A stretch of 64,000 nucleotides of DNA, from the NCBI GenBank assembly GCA_015847255.1, contig JADLZK010010876.1, positions 714,479 to 778,478 of the forward strand, given 5' to 3'. The DNA comes from Hyparrhenia diplandra. Lineage: Eukaryota > Streptophyta > Magnoliopsida > Poales > Poaceae. The position numbers were made by a program, and so were the translations under genes. The notes under the pieces were generated by a model. That model was not told the origin of the DNA. It did not search any database and saw only the letters and a list, made by a program, of their open reading frames with translations. This document shows, piece by piece, positions 46,097-58,400 of this stretch; position 1 is the stretch's first letter, and each line of letters opens with the position of its first letter.

Positions 46097-47206
46097 ATGA
46101 ACATCCTTGAATCTTCAAGTCATAGTGGGTGCCAAGTGGTGATCAACGAGATTGAACACCAAAGGGCTCTCATGATGGACCTACATGATCTTATCCTACC
46201 AATACTTGATCCCTATGGTAGGGAGGAGAAGCTTGCGCAGCAACTCTTTCAAGATCTATTCAGTTCCTCAAGTAAGGTTATGTCCATTCTCGAACTTGGT
46301 GATAACAGTAACAAACAGTCCAATCTTATTAAATATGGAAGAAAAGGTGGTAAGAATAATGTGCAGAGTCACATGTTGCGGGAGGAAGCTAAAGAAACTG
46401 GAAATAAGAGAAGGTATGTAGCAAAAGGAGCATATATATGTTTACTTATATATCATTTACTGTGGCTTAAAAATATTTGTCCCTTCTCTTATAGGAAGAA
46501 TGCAGAACACGCAGGTTCAGTTGTAACACAAGCACCGCACTTTGATGGATATCAATGGAGGAAGTATGGGCAGAAGTGGATCTCCAAAGCAAAACATTCT
46601 AGGTATGTAATAAAACATATATATGGGTTGATGTACTTCATATATATAATTTTCTTATACTGAATTTGGAATTCTCATGTGTGCCGATGATTAGCTATTT
46701 GTGCACATAAGTAGATCAAAATTGCAGCCATACATATTTTCATCTATGTGGATGGATAATATTTTGCATATTTTACTTTTTGTGTATATAAAAAAAATAT
46801 AATGAGGTCATGCTTAATCAGGAGCTACTATAGATGTGCCAATAGTAAAGACCAAGGGTGTCTTGCAACCAAGACAGTGCAACAGAAGGAATCAGATGGA
46901 AGCGTTGGAACAGTGAGGTTGTTTGATGTTGACTATTATGGCCAGCACATTTGCAAGAAGGATGACATAATCCATCCATATGTTGTTGAGACAACAGATT
47001 ATAGTGCACCAATTGTCAATCATAACCAAAACAGCAGTGGGTCAATGATTGTTAATGACGATCTTCATGGAATTCAGGATGATATCTTTGAAAACTTATT
47101 CATGGTGCCAAACACGCCAGAATATTTGATAGATTTCACAGATATTGAAATGGCAGGGGCACTTGAGGTTACCTCTATGATGATCTCTGAAGATATATGG
47201 GCGTAA
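46097..47206 (+). CDS. Group III WRKY transcription factor, type 1 copy 4 (three exons)
   Basis: The exons are 46097-46413, 46495-46602 and 46822-47206, with introns of 81 and 219 bp, giving 269 aa. WRKYGQK is at residues 127-133; zinc ligands are C147, C155, H184 and C186 (CX7CX28HXC). The usual group III N-terminal helical region and acidic C-terminus (FTDIEMAGALEV, ISEDIWA) are present. No lesions. Intron 1 is 81 bp, a multiple of three, with no stop codon, so a transcript retaining it would stay in frame and add 27 residues just before the WRKY domain. It is expected to be a nuclear W-box-binding regulator; specific role unknown. A broken type 2 gene lies upstream in the same module. Confidence 0.93.
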
Positions 47207-47640
47207 AAGAAGGAACCTCCTCCAAAGACTCGGCTCGCTTGCAGGCAACCATTGCATCAAGAAAGGAACACAAGTATATATCTTACATGTAGAGTATAAT
47301 ATGTGTGATAAGCCAAGAAAATGGGTGTGCAGAAAGTAAATAGTGGACAGAAATTAAATCTTAAAGGCTGTAAATGCTGTCCCACATGCTAGAATGATGA
47401 TGTACTAATACCTAGAGTTTCCTTTGAGTTGTAACTGTAACCATCCCATTCTCAGCCTCTGTAAAGCACATCCTGCAATGTATACATAACAGGTAACTAA
47501 AGAGTGTCCTAGAATATTAGCAATAACTTGTTAACGTTTGATGGAGAGCATTAGAAACATGGGAAATAATAATAATTAGCATGAAAAATGGCATGCCAGT
47601 CAAGGAAAACTCGATAGGTAGCCACAATTTCACACATTGA

Positions 47641-49109
47641 TAGGACACCTGTCAAGCATACTAACTTGCTAATGTTTGCTACATTCTCTCATCCCATGCC
47701 TCGTTGACTTGATCCAGTATATGTGTCTAAAAAACATAGAAATAAGTAAACATTTGACTGAATATATACAATATATATAATTCGTGGACCAAAGGAAACA
47801 TAAACATCCTAATCAATTTGGAAGCTACTTAAAATCGGGTGGTTCAGCTATGTATTAAAAATGGGTGGTTCTGCTCTGTGGCCAGAAGTATGTATATATC
47901 CTACGATCAAGATCCCCCCCAAACCCTACTACTAGGTAGGTAGGCCATTGGTCTCACAGAAAGGTAACGAGAGGTTCACACTTCACACCAAACTCGAGTA
48001 CATACACATATGTTGTTGCTATGCCAGTGGAATGCGCCGTTTTTTGTTCTCCTCTGTGAAGGGCTATGGATGGCCGGCCGATGTGTGTGTGGAACGGAGA
48101 AAACGATGACCAATCAGTGCGGTTTTGGAGGACAGGACAGAGAGGGTGACCTGACCTGGGGCGTTTGGTTGAGCTGCTGCTGCTTCCCCAGCACGGTGAT
48201 CGCCGAAGAAGGAAGCCACGGCCGGCGGAGCCGGAGCCGAAAAGCCCTCGCTGGACAGGAGATACATAGCTGGGCTGAAAAGTTGATGAGGCCCATTACA
48301 GCCTAGTGAGGTCCTAGCTTAACAAATGGGTTTATGCCCTTCGGAACTGGCCCTAACCAAGGCCCAAGCCCGATAAGTCATCACAGACGCAAACGTAGAA
48401 CATGGTCTTGTTTCTTGTTCCTATTGTTCCAAGAACCTTAAAAGGTGCTTTCTCTATATAATGGCATGACATTGACATGTATGACCAAGCTAGCTATCGG
48501 GATGGTTATATTGACATGGTCCAGTTAAATTGTGTGGTTGAACTGATCTGTCTGAAAAAACCCATACAAAATAAATAAAACATATCTGATTGAATAACTG
48601 TGAACCAGAGGATCGGAAATGCTAGATGACACTTGGCCGATTTCAAAGGTAGCAGCAAAAAATGGCCGCTCCTGATATGCTACAAATGTGTAGCGTAATA
48701 TGAACTATAGTCCCTATCGTGGAAAATGGGGCGTTTTTGTTGGCATCTGCTAAGTGTGTGTGTGGAAGGAAGGAAAAGAACGATGACCAACCATTCATGC
48801 GAATTCCTCTGAGTCCATTTAAGAGGCGTGGCTCTAGATGCCCGACCATCTTCCAAAGATGCATGCATTATAATTGATGATGGCGAGGTATAGAATGCTA
48901 TGGTGGTACTATAAAGACTTTAAATCTAATCACAATCTTTTTTGTTTTCCCCTTGCTGCTATTAAGATAGAATGTTAGAAGTATAGAGGTTTAGAGTTTG
49001 GATTCGAATAGATGAATAGATTCCTACTTGGTCATGTATCGAAGTCCTCCTAGGACATATGTGCCGACTATGAATAAATATAATGTCGACGGTCCAAAGG
49101 TTTAATAAG
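47641..49109. repeat. Duplicated 3' block, copy 3, and outer flank
   Basis: 47640-48480 copies the GC-rich 3' block of the other units. 48500-48960 resembles 8240-8340 and 8880-9200, outside the first unit (TTTTTGTTGGCAT, GATGACCAACC-like, GTATAGAAT). No gene is called: the minus-strand frames at 48064-48306 and 48643-48868 are not maintained between copies. Confidence 0.65.
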
Positions 49110-49114
49110 CCATT

Positions 49115-49568
49115 TGTCACAGCCGCGATGCGTAGGGGCGGCGACGGACGGCGCTGGCGAGGCGGCAGCGGCGGCAGCGGCAGGGGGGGGGGGGCGCTGG
49201 GGAGCTAGAACGCAAAGGCGGAAGTATATTTTTTTTTTTTTCTTGCCTCAATAGATTACATTCACCTTATATTTATAGTCCCCAAGTGGACTTGTGTTGC
49301 AAGCAAGAATCCTAGGAGGTTTCCTTATAGATTGGAACTCATTTTTCCTAAACAAAAGATATTCTTTTCCTAATCAAACTCAAAGATCATTTATTCCTAA
49401 ACAAAGATATCTTATCATAATCAAACTCGAAGATTATTTAATTCCTAAAATAATTTCAGCCACCAAAATAACCTTGAAAGGCGGTGGCGGCTGGCCGCAT
49501 GCCCCCGCTTGGCCGCGCCTCACGGGCCGACGGCGACTCCACCGGACCCATCATCATGGGCCGTGACA
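49115..49568 (-). repeat. 3' LTR of the 49.1-54.8 kb element
   Basis: 454 bp, TG...CA with inverted ends. On the minus strand it has a TATA-like CTATAAATATAAGG (about 49283-49270) and then TCTATTGAGGCAAGAAAA. It matches 54478-54849 over its U3/R part. A G-run of 12 lies near 49183-49194. Confidence 0.85.
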
Positions 49569-51507
49569 TCCCCCCTTCTCCGACCGGGCGCGTGTCCTTG
49601 TGCTGGATGAAGGTCCATTCGCGTGACGCCTAGAACGGGTTCGAGCTGCCGGGGATGATGACCTCCATGCGTAGCACCAACCGCCTTGGACCGGGTTGGC
49701 CATGATCATGTTGTGGCGGGTGCGCTCTGTGCAAACTCCATGAGGTAGTGGAGGTTGCCGATGTAGCCGTGGTAGATTTACTGGTGCACTGCATGTCCTT
49801 GCGGTGTCATCATCTGTCGTCGCGCCGCCGAGGAACAAAGTCACGCAGCGGGATCCCCTGCGTCGAGGTGCCGATGGGGCATCTCGCGAGGTAGGCTCTC
49901 CGGGAACATGAAGCAATCATGGGAGAGGCGGCGTGACGAGACCGATCGGGCGCCATATGGTTGCATCTCGGCGTGTCGGTGGTGATGCCGCGAGGTTGAG
50001 CATTGTACCATACATGAAGGAGCCAATGTCGTACTCACTTGGGGATAGCCTGGTGGCGGCATCGGGTAGCGTTTGTAGTGGATGTAGATGTTGTCGATCT
50101 TTGAGGAACTAGCGGTCCATGTTGTCAAGAAAGACAACATGGGCAGCCCCAATGTGGTGGCGCCGTGGCCACGCTTTGCCGAGAAGAATGGCCGTCGGGC
50201 GGCGGTTGTCGGGGCGACATGTAGGCGCCCGGGCGAAGGCTCGTCGGCGAGGGCCTCCCGAGTAGAACTTCCGGGAGGTCCGGTAGTAGGGGCGACGAGG
50301 CGGGAGGTAGAAGCACCGCCGAAGAGGATGAAACCATCCTATAGTGTCCACGTCGGTGCCGCCGTGCCCATCGTGATGTCGTGGGGCGATCCGACGGAGG
50401 TGTTGCCGCGTTCGCCGTCGGGCGTAGATGGATGAAGACACATGTAGTCGCGGTCGTAGAGGTCCGTGGCGGTAGCGCGGTGCGGGATGCTTCCCAAGTT
50501 GAGGGGCAGCGCCGGTGGCACCATTGAGGTAGGATCGCCACGCCGGGCGCTAGTCATGGTGCACGGGTCCCGGCGACGCATCGCGGGCGGGGCTGCGTGA
50601 ACGTCATGGCACGCCCATGGCGGTAGTACTCCAGCTCCATAGTCGCTAAGTCCCACGCCACCGCCCTAGGCTTGCCGGCCAAGGCATGCCGGAGGATGAC
50701 GCCGATGTCGCCGCCCGATGTGCGGTGACGTGGGCGCCGATGTTGAAGACGCCGGCACGTGCGGCACGATGGGGACGTCGGTCGCCAAGCGACGGTGATG
50801 GCGGCACCCATGCAGTACCGTCACCTTGCCCGACCGGCCAAGGCGGAGGCCGGCGGTGGCGACCATCGCTGGTCGACGTGGTTGTGCGTGGTGCCGGTGT
50901 CCGCAAGATGCCGACACGCCTATGCCAAAGAATGACGACGCCGAGCAAGGTAGAGGGATTGAGTGCCACGCACCGGGAGTCGGGTCCTCGATCAAGACCA
51001 TGAGGTCAGCGCCATCGTGCGTGCCGTTGTCCTTGTCGCCGGTGTCGTGAGCGAGTCGTTGAAGGCGTGATGTCGAACAGTGCTTGCACTTGTGACCGCG
51101 TGAGAAGGGCTCATCGCGCTTGAAGACCGGGTCTCGCACGGGCAGCGGCTCTCTCGCCATCTCCTCGGCGGTGAGTCGCTTGAACGGGCCGTGGGGGTGT
51201 CTTCGTCGACACCTACGGTGGCGCTGGCCGAGGTGCCGGGGGTGCCTTCGCCCTACGGTAGGCCACGGCCTGCCGAAGGTGTAGAGGATGGCAAGGCGCG
51301 GCGACATGGCCGTCTCCATGTCCCGGGGGTCCTCTGACTTGACATTGGTCTTAGGGGCTCTCCTGCCCGCCATGTAGATGTTGACTGGCTGCTGCTCCTC
51401 CAAGTGTCCGCCGCGAGCCACATGCATCGAGGGAAGCTCTCAGGTGTACTCGCCCACGGTGAAGGTCTTGCGGAAGGACGCCCGATTCGCCGGGGGTTGC
51501 ACCGCGT

Positions 51508-54477
51508 TGTTGGGCCAAAAGGTAAGTGCAATCAAGCTCTATGTGGGTTTTGGCGTTGATGACCACCTAATTAGGGAACTAATGAGATTTGTCGAGATGA
51601 TATGCGTGAAATTAGAAAGGAGGATGATGTACGGGTTAGAGGACCCCTTATTATACTTTGGAGGCACCCTCAAGTCATGAAGGCCTAATTATTTTTATAT
51701 TTTGAATATTGAGTTTAGGAAAAGCCATACTATTAAGAGGGATCCAAGGCAAGCGGTCAAATGTCGAATCAAATGCTCAATCCAATCTAAGTTGCATCAC
51801 CCCTCGCTACCCAAAACAGCCAAAAACCTGAAAACCTGATTCTCTGTTTTTGGGACCGCGGGCGGCGTTGCAGTTGAGATGGCACCGCCAAGCACTCAAT
51901 CGACCGATTGGGCCCAAGGGGTATAAATACCCTTTCGCCTCCCCAACAGTTACCTTTTCTTCCCCAATGTTTCATTTCATGGAAGAACATACCAAAGCTC
52001 TTTCTCTCTCTCCTCCATTGTTGCTCCTCCACTCCCCAAGCTAGATTTCGATTTCCACCATCAAATATTGAGGGAAAAGGCAGTAAACTTCATTGGAGAC
52101 CGGATCTACAAGTTCCCCACCTTGAAAGAGTATTTGGTTTTTGCGTTTGGCCGGTGCCCTAGGGTTCTTTACTCTTGGAGCTTGCTCCTAACCGGCTAGG
52201 CGTCGCCCTTGAGCTTGCCAACTCGTGTGGTAGCCTTTGGGAGGTTTGTAACCTCGTTCTAAATCAAGAAAATCACCCCACATCTCTAGGGTTAACTCCC
52301 TAGACTTGTGAATCCAGGGAAAAAGCAAGCCTTTGTGTTGAGATAAGCCTTGTGTGACAACCTCAACAATGTGGACTAGGCCAGCCTTGGTGGCGATCTT
52401 TGAACCACGGGATAAATCGCTTGTCTCACGTGTTGTTTACTTTATTCCAGTTCATATTGTTCATCCTAGTGTTTGACCCGATATCCTTCATGAGGGGCGT
52501 TGTATTCTTTTGTTCTCAGTATCGTGCTTTAGTAGACCTGCGGGGAGGAGTGGACTACTCTCATTGAGTTTTTCGACTCGAGTTTCCATTCGGTCGATTC
52601 ATTTTATATTGACCATGGTCGGTCTTGCTTTGGAGAGGAGCTTGATCTTTGTGGCCCCAATCTCATATTTGCTCGAGTTGAGTTTTTGTAGGGAATTTTA
52701 ACAGGTCACGCCTATTCACCCCCCTCTAGGCGTCTAGAGATCCTACAAGTGGAATCAGAGTCGTGTTGTTGTATACGGCTTCACCGCGTGAAGTATGGAC
52801 AAGTCGGAGGGTTCGAAGAAAGGTGGCAAGGCCTGGGCACCGATCGGAGGACGTGGAGGTCAATAATGTGATGAGCTCTCCTCGTCTACCACAAGTGACA
52901 CCACTCTCAAAGGTGGAACCACCGATCCAGAGCGGTTGGCGGCAAGGAAAGAAAGAAGAGAGAATCGAGAAGCAAAGAATGAAAGAAAAGAAGAGCGGGA
53001 AAAGACTAAGAAGCTTCAAGAGGAAGCAAGTGTGAAGCTCGCTGAGAAGCTTCAAAGAAAAGAAGAAAGAAGAGTGATACATGAAGCAAGAGCCACAAGG
53101 AGGGCAGCAAGAGCAAGGAAGGTTGAGAGCGATGCACCTTCTAGTGAGCTATCTAGTAGCTCGACGATGGGGATGATGATGTCTCTTACATTCCCAAGAA
53201 GAAGAAGGGACAAGGAGAAGGATGAAGGCAGCAAAACAAGAAGAGATTTGCAGCCATATCCTTTAACTATTCTTCTTATTTGACTAATCGCGACAAGAAG
53301 TCTTTCATCAACGCGTGCGTAGGAAAGTTGCCTCATTCGATGGGACCAACTATGCCAAGTGGAAGCATTTGATGAGAGCCTATCTTGGAGCTCTTCACCA
53401 TGATCTTTGGGAGATTGTGTGCGGTGGATTTCAGCCACCGGTGAACCCCAAAGATCCAACAAATGAAGAGATGCTAGCCGCCCACCTCAATGGCGAAGCC
53501 ACAAGCATCCTCTTGAGTGCTCTAGATGGAAATGAGTACAAGTGAGTGATGAATGTGAATGTGGCAAAAAACAGATTTGGGACACCTTGGTGCTTGCACA
53601 TGAAGGTGTGGACAAAGTGAGGAAAGCCAAGATTGACTTGTTGAAGGTCAAGCTCAACCCATTTGTGATAGTTGAGGGAGAAGGGGGCCCAAGAGATGTT
53701 TGATAGATTGGTGATCTTGGTTGGGAAGATTAGAGACTATGGAGATGAAGAACTTGATGATCACAAAGGTGGTAAAAGTAATGCTAGAGGCATATGCACC
53801 AAGAAATGAGACGGTGGTCACCTTGATTAGAGACAAGAAGAAGTTTGAGCACTTCACTCTAAATGATGTGCTTGGTAGATTGCTCACCTTTGACATGCAA
53901 AGGGAAGAGGCAAATGAGAGGAGAAAGCTTGGAGAGTTGCAAGCCAAGCTTGATGGCATCAAGACCAGGATGTTGCTCTCAAGGCTAACAAGACAAGCAA
54001 GCCAAGCACCTCTAACAAGACCAAGGGCAGCAAGCAAGCATCCACAAGTCAAGCCAAAGAGATAAAGAAAAATGCAAGACAACATTGATGCAACTTCATC
54101 CTCAAGGGAAGAAGAAGATGATGGGGCTGATTTCAAGAGGATAGATGACATGGCCCTTTTCATGAAGAAGTACCACAAGGGGATAAAAGCAAATGGCTAC
54201 AAGATGGTGCAAAGAAAGTTTCCCAACAAGAAGAAGAGAACATGCTACAATTGTGGTAGCACCGAGGAGCATTTCATCGCCCGATTGTCCTTATGAGAAG
54301 AAAGGCAACAACTTCAAGAAAAGACAATGGCAAAGAAAAGAAGCAAGGCTACAAGAGAAGAGGCAAGACCATGGGAGAGGCTCACATTGGGCATGAATGG
54401 GACTCAACTAAGGAGTCAAGTGAGGAGGAAGTGAGGATGGCAACATTTGCAATGCAAGAGCAATCCTCCACTTGAAG
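51508..54477 (+). mobile_element. Nested, truncated Ty1-copia retrotransposon (5' LTR, PBS, gag)
   Basis: The 5' LTR is 51508-52747 (TGTTGGGCC...ATCCTACA) with GTATAAATACC near 51920. The primer-binding site follows (GTGGAATCAGAG, complementary to initiator Met tRNA with mismatches). gag remnants run 52795-54475: a coiled Glu/Lys/Arg-rich stretch, FDGTNYAKWKHLMRAYLGAL (about 53336), RKLGELQAKLDGIK, and a zinc knuckle CYNCG...H near 54240-54275, with several frameshifts and an early stop at 52864. Protease, integrase, RT and the 3' LTR are absent. The cut at 54477 coincides with the shortened 5' LTR of the host element, so one deletion probably removed both. Confidence 0.85.
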
Positions 54478-54849
54478 GCAAAGGCGGAAGTATGTTTTTA
54501 TTTCTTTCTTGCCTCAATAGATTACATCCCGTATATATTTATAGTCCCTAAGTGGACTTGTGTTGCAAGCAAGAATCCTAGGAGGTTTCCTTATAGATTG
54601 GAACTCCTTTTCCTAAATAAAAAGATATTCTTTTTCTAAGCAAACTCAAAGATCATTTATTCCCCAAACAAAGATATCTTATCCTAACCGAACTTCGAAG
54701 ATTATTTAATTCCTAAAATAATTTCAGCCATCGAAATAACGCGGAAAGGCAGCGGCGGCTCGGCCTCTTCTTGTATGGAGGCGCCCTGTGGCCGCGCTTT
54801 GTCGCGAGCCGGCGGCTCCTCCTCGGGCCCATCATCTTGGGCTGTAACA
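54478..54849 (-). repeat. Truncated 5' LTR of the 49.1-54.8 kb element
   Basis: Starts TGTTACAGCC on the minus strand and keeps the TATA-like box (about 54549-54536). About 97 bp of its inner end, including the primer-binding side, are missing. Homology stops exactly where the nested copia gag is cut off. Confidence 0.85.
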
Positions 54850-55073
54850 CCATTCTAATTACTTTCCACAGTCTTCATCGAGTAAGTCTTTGTTAGCCTC
54901 GAGCTACCTAATATCATGTGTAGCTCTTGTCACCAAACACGATGAGCTATCGAATATGGACAAAATATGTACCTTGCCATCATCGTGGCTAGCCACCCAA
55001 TGAGTCACTTGACTCGGAATATAGTCTGGTGACATATGCAATAATCATATTGTGAAGGAAGCGTATATGTATG

Positions 55074-55427
55074 TGTTGGTATTTCTTAGGCGTGCGAAAA
55101 AGTCATAGCCACGGAAAGTACCATTGTAGCACTTCACCGGGGTATTCGGGTATCGTATTTTTCCTCGAGGGGAGGCGAGGTGTAAAAGCCTCTAAACTAG
55201 TTCTCCCCTCGAAAGATGAGATAAAGAGTAGCTTGGGTAGTGAGGTTTTCTAACGGTAAAAGATCCCAGCGTAGATATCCTTGTCACTATAGACTTACTT
55301 TGGGCACCGTCTTATACAGTGCCGGGTACCTCCGACTTCTGACTCTACTTAGAACACCGACGTGGGGAGTTCAAGGGGCCAGACGGGGCTGTCACCACCG
55401 TCGCCTACCCCTCGGGCCGGTGAAACA
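55074..55427 (-). repeat. 3' LTR of the 55-60 kb gypsy element
   Basis: Aligns with 59986-60327. A T/C-rich stretch (CTTCTCTTTTTATTT) just inside, at about 55455, is the likely polypurine tract of the minus strand. Confidence 0.7.
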
Positions 55428-58400
55428 AGTGTAGACGAGATAATTCCAAATATGGCTTCTCTTTTTATTTATTAAATTTATAATTACTTTTTGTTTAGCA
55501 AACTTATTGAAATCAATTATTTTTATTTCATCTATGTTTTCTTTAGAATTATATGAAGGCTCTAGGAAAACTTTTAATCGTTGACATTTACCTTGAGCGT
55601 CTTACCTTCGTCGTCTTGAATTGTGATTTGCGCCATGTGATGACGTGTTGGCGCTTGATTATGCGGTCCTTTCCATTTACTCGAAGTTTTCCTTCACCGT
55701 AAAAGCTTGACCTTGGAGTTGAATAGGAGAACTTTGTCTCCTTCCTTGAAATCTTTGAGCTTGATTCGACGATCGTGCCATCTTTTTGGTTCTTTCTTTA
55801 TAAAGTTTGGCACTATGGTATGCCTTCTCTCTCTTCTTCTAGCTCGAGAAAGTTGCTTTTGCATGTTTCTCGCTAGCTAGTATTTCATCCATGTCCCAGG
55901 TTCTTTATTGCCCGATAAGCTCTATGTTCTAGCTCTACCGTAAGTGGCAACTTTTTCCATATCGAGCTGGTATGGTGACATCTTAGATGGGAGTTTTGAA
56001 TCCGTTCTATATGCCCACAATTGCATCGGTAGCTTGTCTTTCCAACCTTTTCCCATCTCATTGACCATTTTACGCGAGGATATTTTTGATCTGTTTATTT
56101 GAGGTCCCCGCTTGACCACTTGTTTGAGGATGGTAGGGTGTGGCAATGTTGTGGTTTGCTCAAGCTCCCTCAAAAGTTTTTGGAAGGTCTTATCCTTGAA
56201 GTGAGACCCTCCATCACTTATGACCATCTTTGGTGTTCCATAGCGAGGGAAGATCACTTCATGGAACATCCTTGGGCATTCTTGGCGTTAGCGACTCTAC
56301 ATGGTAAGGCTTCCACCCATTTGGATACATAGTCGATGGCGACTAGGATGTACTATTTGTCATGTGACTTTGGGAATGGTCCCATGAAGTCAATGCCCCA
56401 AACATCAAATATCTCAATTTGAAGGTTGTAGTGTAGGGGCATTGCGTTGCGGCGGTGATGTTGCCATGCAAGCGGCATCTCGAACACCTTTTTTATGAAC
56501 TCTTTGGTGTCTTCATACATAGTCGACGAGAAGAATCCACATTGCCAAATTTTTGGCATGTGCTTGAATGCTCCATAATGGCCTCCGTATGGAGTCTGCA
56601 TGACGATTTTTCAATTATTTGCTTCCCTTTTTGCCGTTGGTATGCATCTCCTCAATAGGCCATCGAAAGCACACCACTTGTGACCATGAAAGTTTCACGA
56701 TGTTCGCGTACCATGGGTTGGAATCTGTCACTTTTAGCGACGCCGCCGCGGTCGTGTAGCAAGTCGTTTCTTTGGTAAATCCTGCGGAGGTTAGCTGACT
56801 TGCATTTGTGAGAAATGATTTGCAACATTATTTTCTACTCCTTTTCTATCTTTTATTTCGAGGTCAAATTCTTGGAGTAGAAGAATCCATCTTATTAATC
56901 TAGGTTTTAGGATCTTTCCTAGTGAGCAGGGATTTTAAGTGCAAGCATGATTAGTGTAAACAAATACTTTTGCTCTTACTAAGTAAGATCTAAACTTTTC
57001 AATAGCAAAACAAGCGCCAAAATTCTTTTTCTATAGTAGCGTAGTTAATTTGAGCTCTGTTAGAGTTTTGCTAGCATGAGAGATCACATGATGCTTCTCA
57101 TCTTTGGTTTAGCCAAGGACCACCCCAATAGCATAGTCACTCACATCACAAACGATCTCGAGGGCAAATGACCAATCCGGAGGTTGGATGATCGGTGCTG
57201 AGATGAGTGATTTCTTGAGTGTGTGGAAAGCATTCAAGCACTCATCGTGAACTTGAAAGGTGTGTCCTTTGCTAACAAGTTGTTCGTGAGGGTCTAGAGA
57301 TTTGTGAAAATCTTTAATAAATCGAAATGCTGTAGAACCCCGCATGACCTAGGAAGCTCACGGATTCCTCTCACCTTCCACCGAGGGGGTGGTAGTTGCT
57401 CAATAACTTTGATTTTGGGCGCGGTCTACCTCTATCCCCCTTTTGGACACAAGGTGCCCAAGGGCGATGCCCTCACGGACCATGAAATGGCATTTTTCCC
57501 GATTAAGTACCGGGTCCTTTTCTTGGCATCGCTACAAGACCTTGTCTAAATTCTCAAGACAATGATCAAAAGTTTTTCCATAGACCGAGAAATCGTCCAT
57601 GAAAACTTCCATGATTTCTTCAATCATGTGCGGAGAAAATAGACATCATGCCATTTGGAATGAAGCGGGTGCATTACACAACAAAGCGACATAAATCGAT
57701 ATGCATCGTTCCAAAATGGGCAAGTGAAAGTTGTCTTGCTTTGATCATCGGGGTGGATAGGAATTTGATGATATCCGAATACCCATTGAGGAAAGCAGAA
57801 GAAAGAGTGTTTTAAGCTAACCGCTCCAACATTTCATCAATGAAGGGGAGGCGGAAAAGTGATCTTTCTTTGTTGTCGCATTGAGTTTCGCAATAATCAA
57901 TGCACATTCTCCACCCCGTGGCTCGTTCGTTGTGGGATTAACTCATTCTTACTATTCTCAACGACCGTCATTCCTCCTTTCTTCGGTACCACATGGGCCG
58001 AGGGACTAACCCGGCCGCTATGTGGAATGGGATAAATAATCGGCGTGAAGAAGTTTTAGAACTTCCTTCTTCACGACTTCCAACTTCGCATTGTTGAGCT
58101 TTCGCCGGGGTTCACGAGTTGGTGTACTCGAAGGATCAACATGAATGCGATGGGTACGAAAGCATTGGGCTTATCCCCTTGAGATTGTGCAGGGAGTACC
58201 CAAAAGCATCTATAATTTTTCTAGGATGGCGATAAATTAGTCGTCTCCACATCAAAAGCTTATAAGCTAATGATTATAGGAGCTTGTGTCGCCATTGAAA
58301 AATGCATAGCGTAAGCCCGGCGGAGTAAGGGTTTAAGCTCAACCGTGGAGGTCGTGTCTCTACTTCTTCCTTGGGAAGGTCAAAGGTTTGGCCTAAAATC

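Larger units (their letters stand above)
45540..47640 (+). repeat. WRKY type 1 duplication block, copy 4
   Basis: Closest to the 3.7-kb block in exon 1 (ELGDNSNKQ). It lacks the MULE found in the promoter of copy 1, and preserves the empty site at about 45540-45570. Confidence 0.83.
49115..54849 (-). mobile_element. LTR retrotransposon (gypsy-type) with perfect CCATT target duplication
   Basis: CCATT flanks both sides (49110-49114 and 54850-54854). On the minus strand the 5' LTR is 54849-54478 (incomplete) and the 3' LTR is 49568-49115. The latter starts TGTCACGGCC and ends GGCTGTGACA, and is preceded by a polypurine tract (GAGAAGGGGGGA). Internal minus-strand sequence at 51530-49570 is GC-rich with gag/protease-like remnants (FKRLTAEEMARE followed by FSRGHKCK near 51190-51080). 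RT, RNase H and integrase are not seen. A copia element is nested at 51508-54477. The element is inactive. Confidence 0.83.

Noticed and set aside
4016..47206. Assigning specific rice WRKY gene numbers
   Set aside because: Group III clusters in rice have many similar members. Without a search I cannot tell which numbered gene each copy corresponds to.
50666..51427. 253-aa minus-strand ORF as a possible host gene
   Set aside because: It contains gypsy gag/protease-like words and lies between LTRs of a bounded retroelement, so it is transposon sequence.
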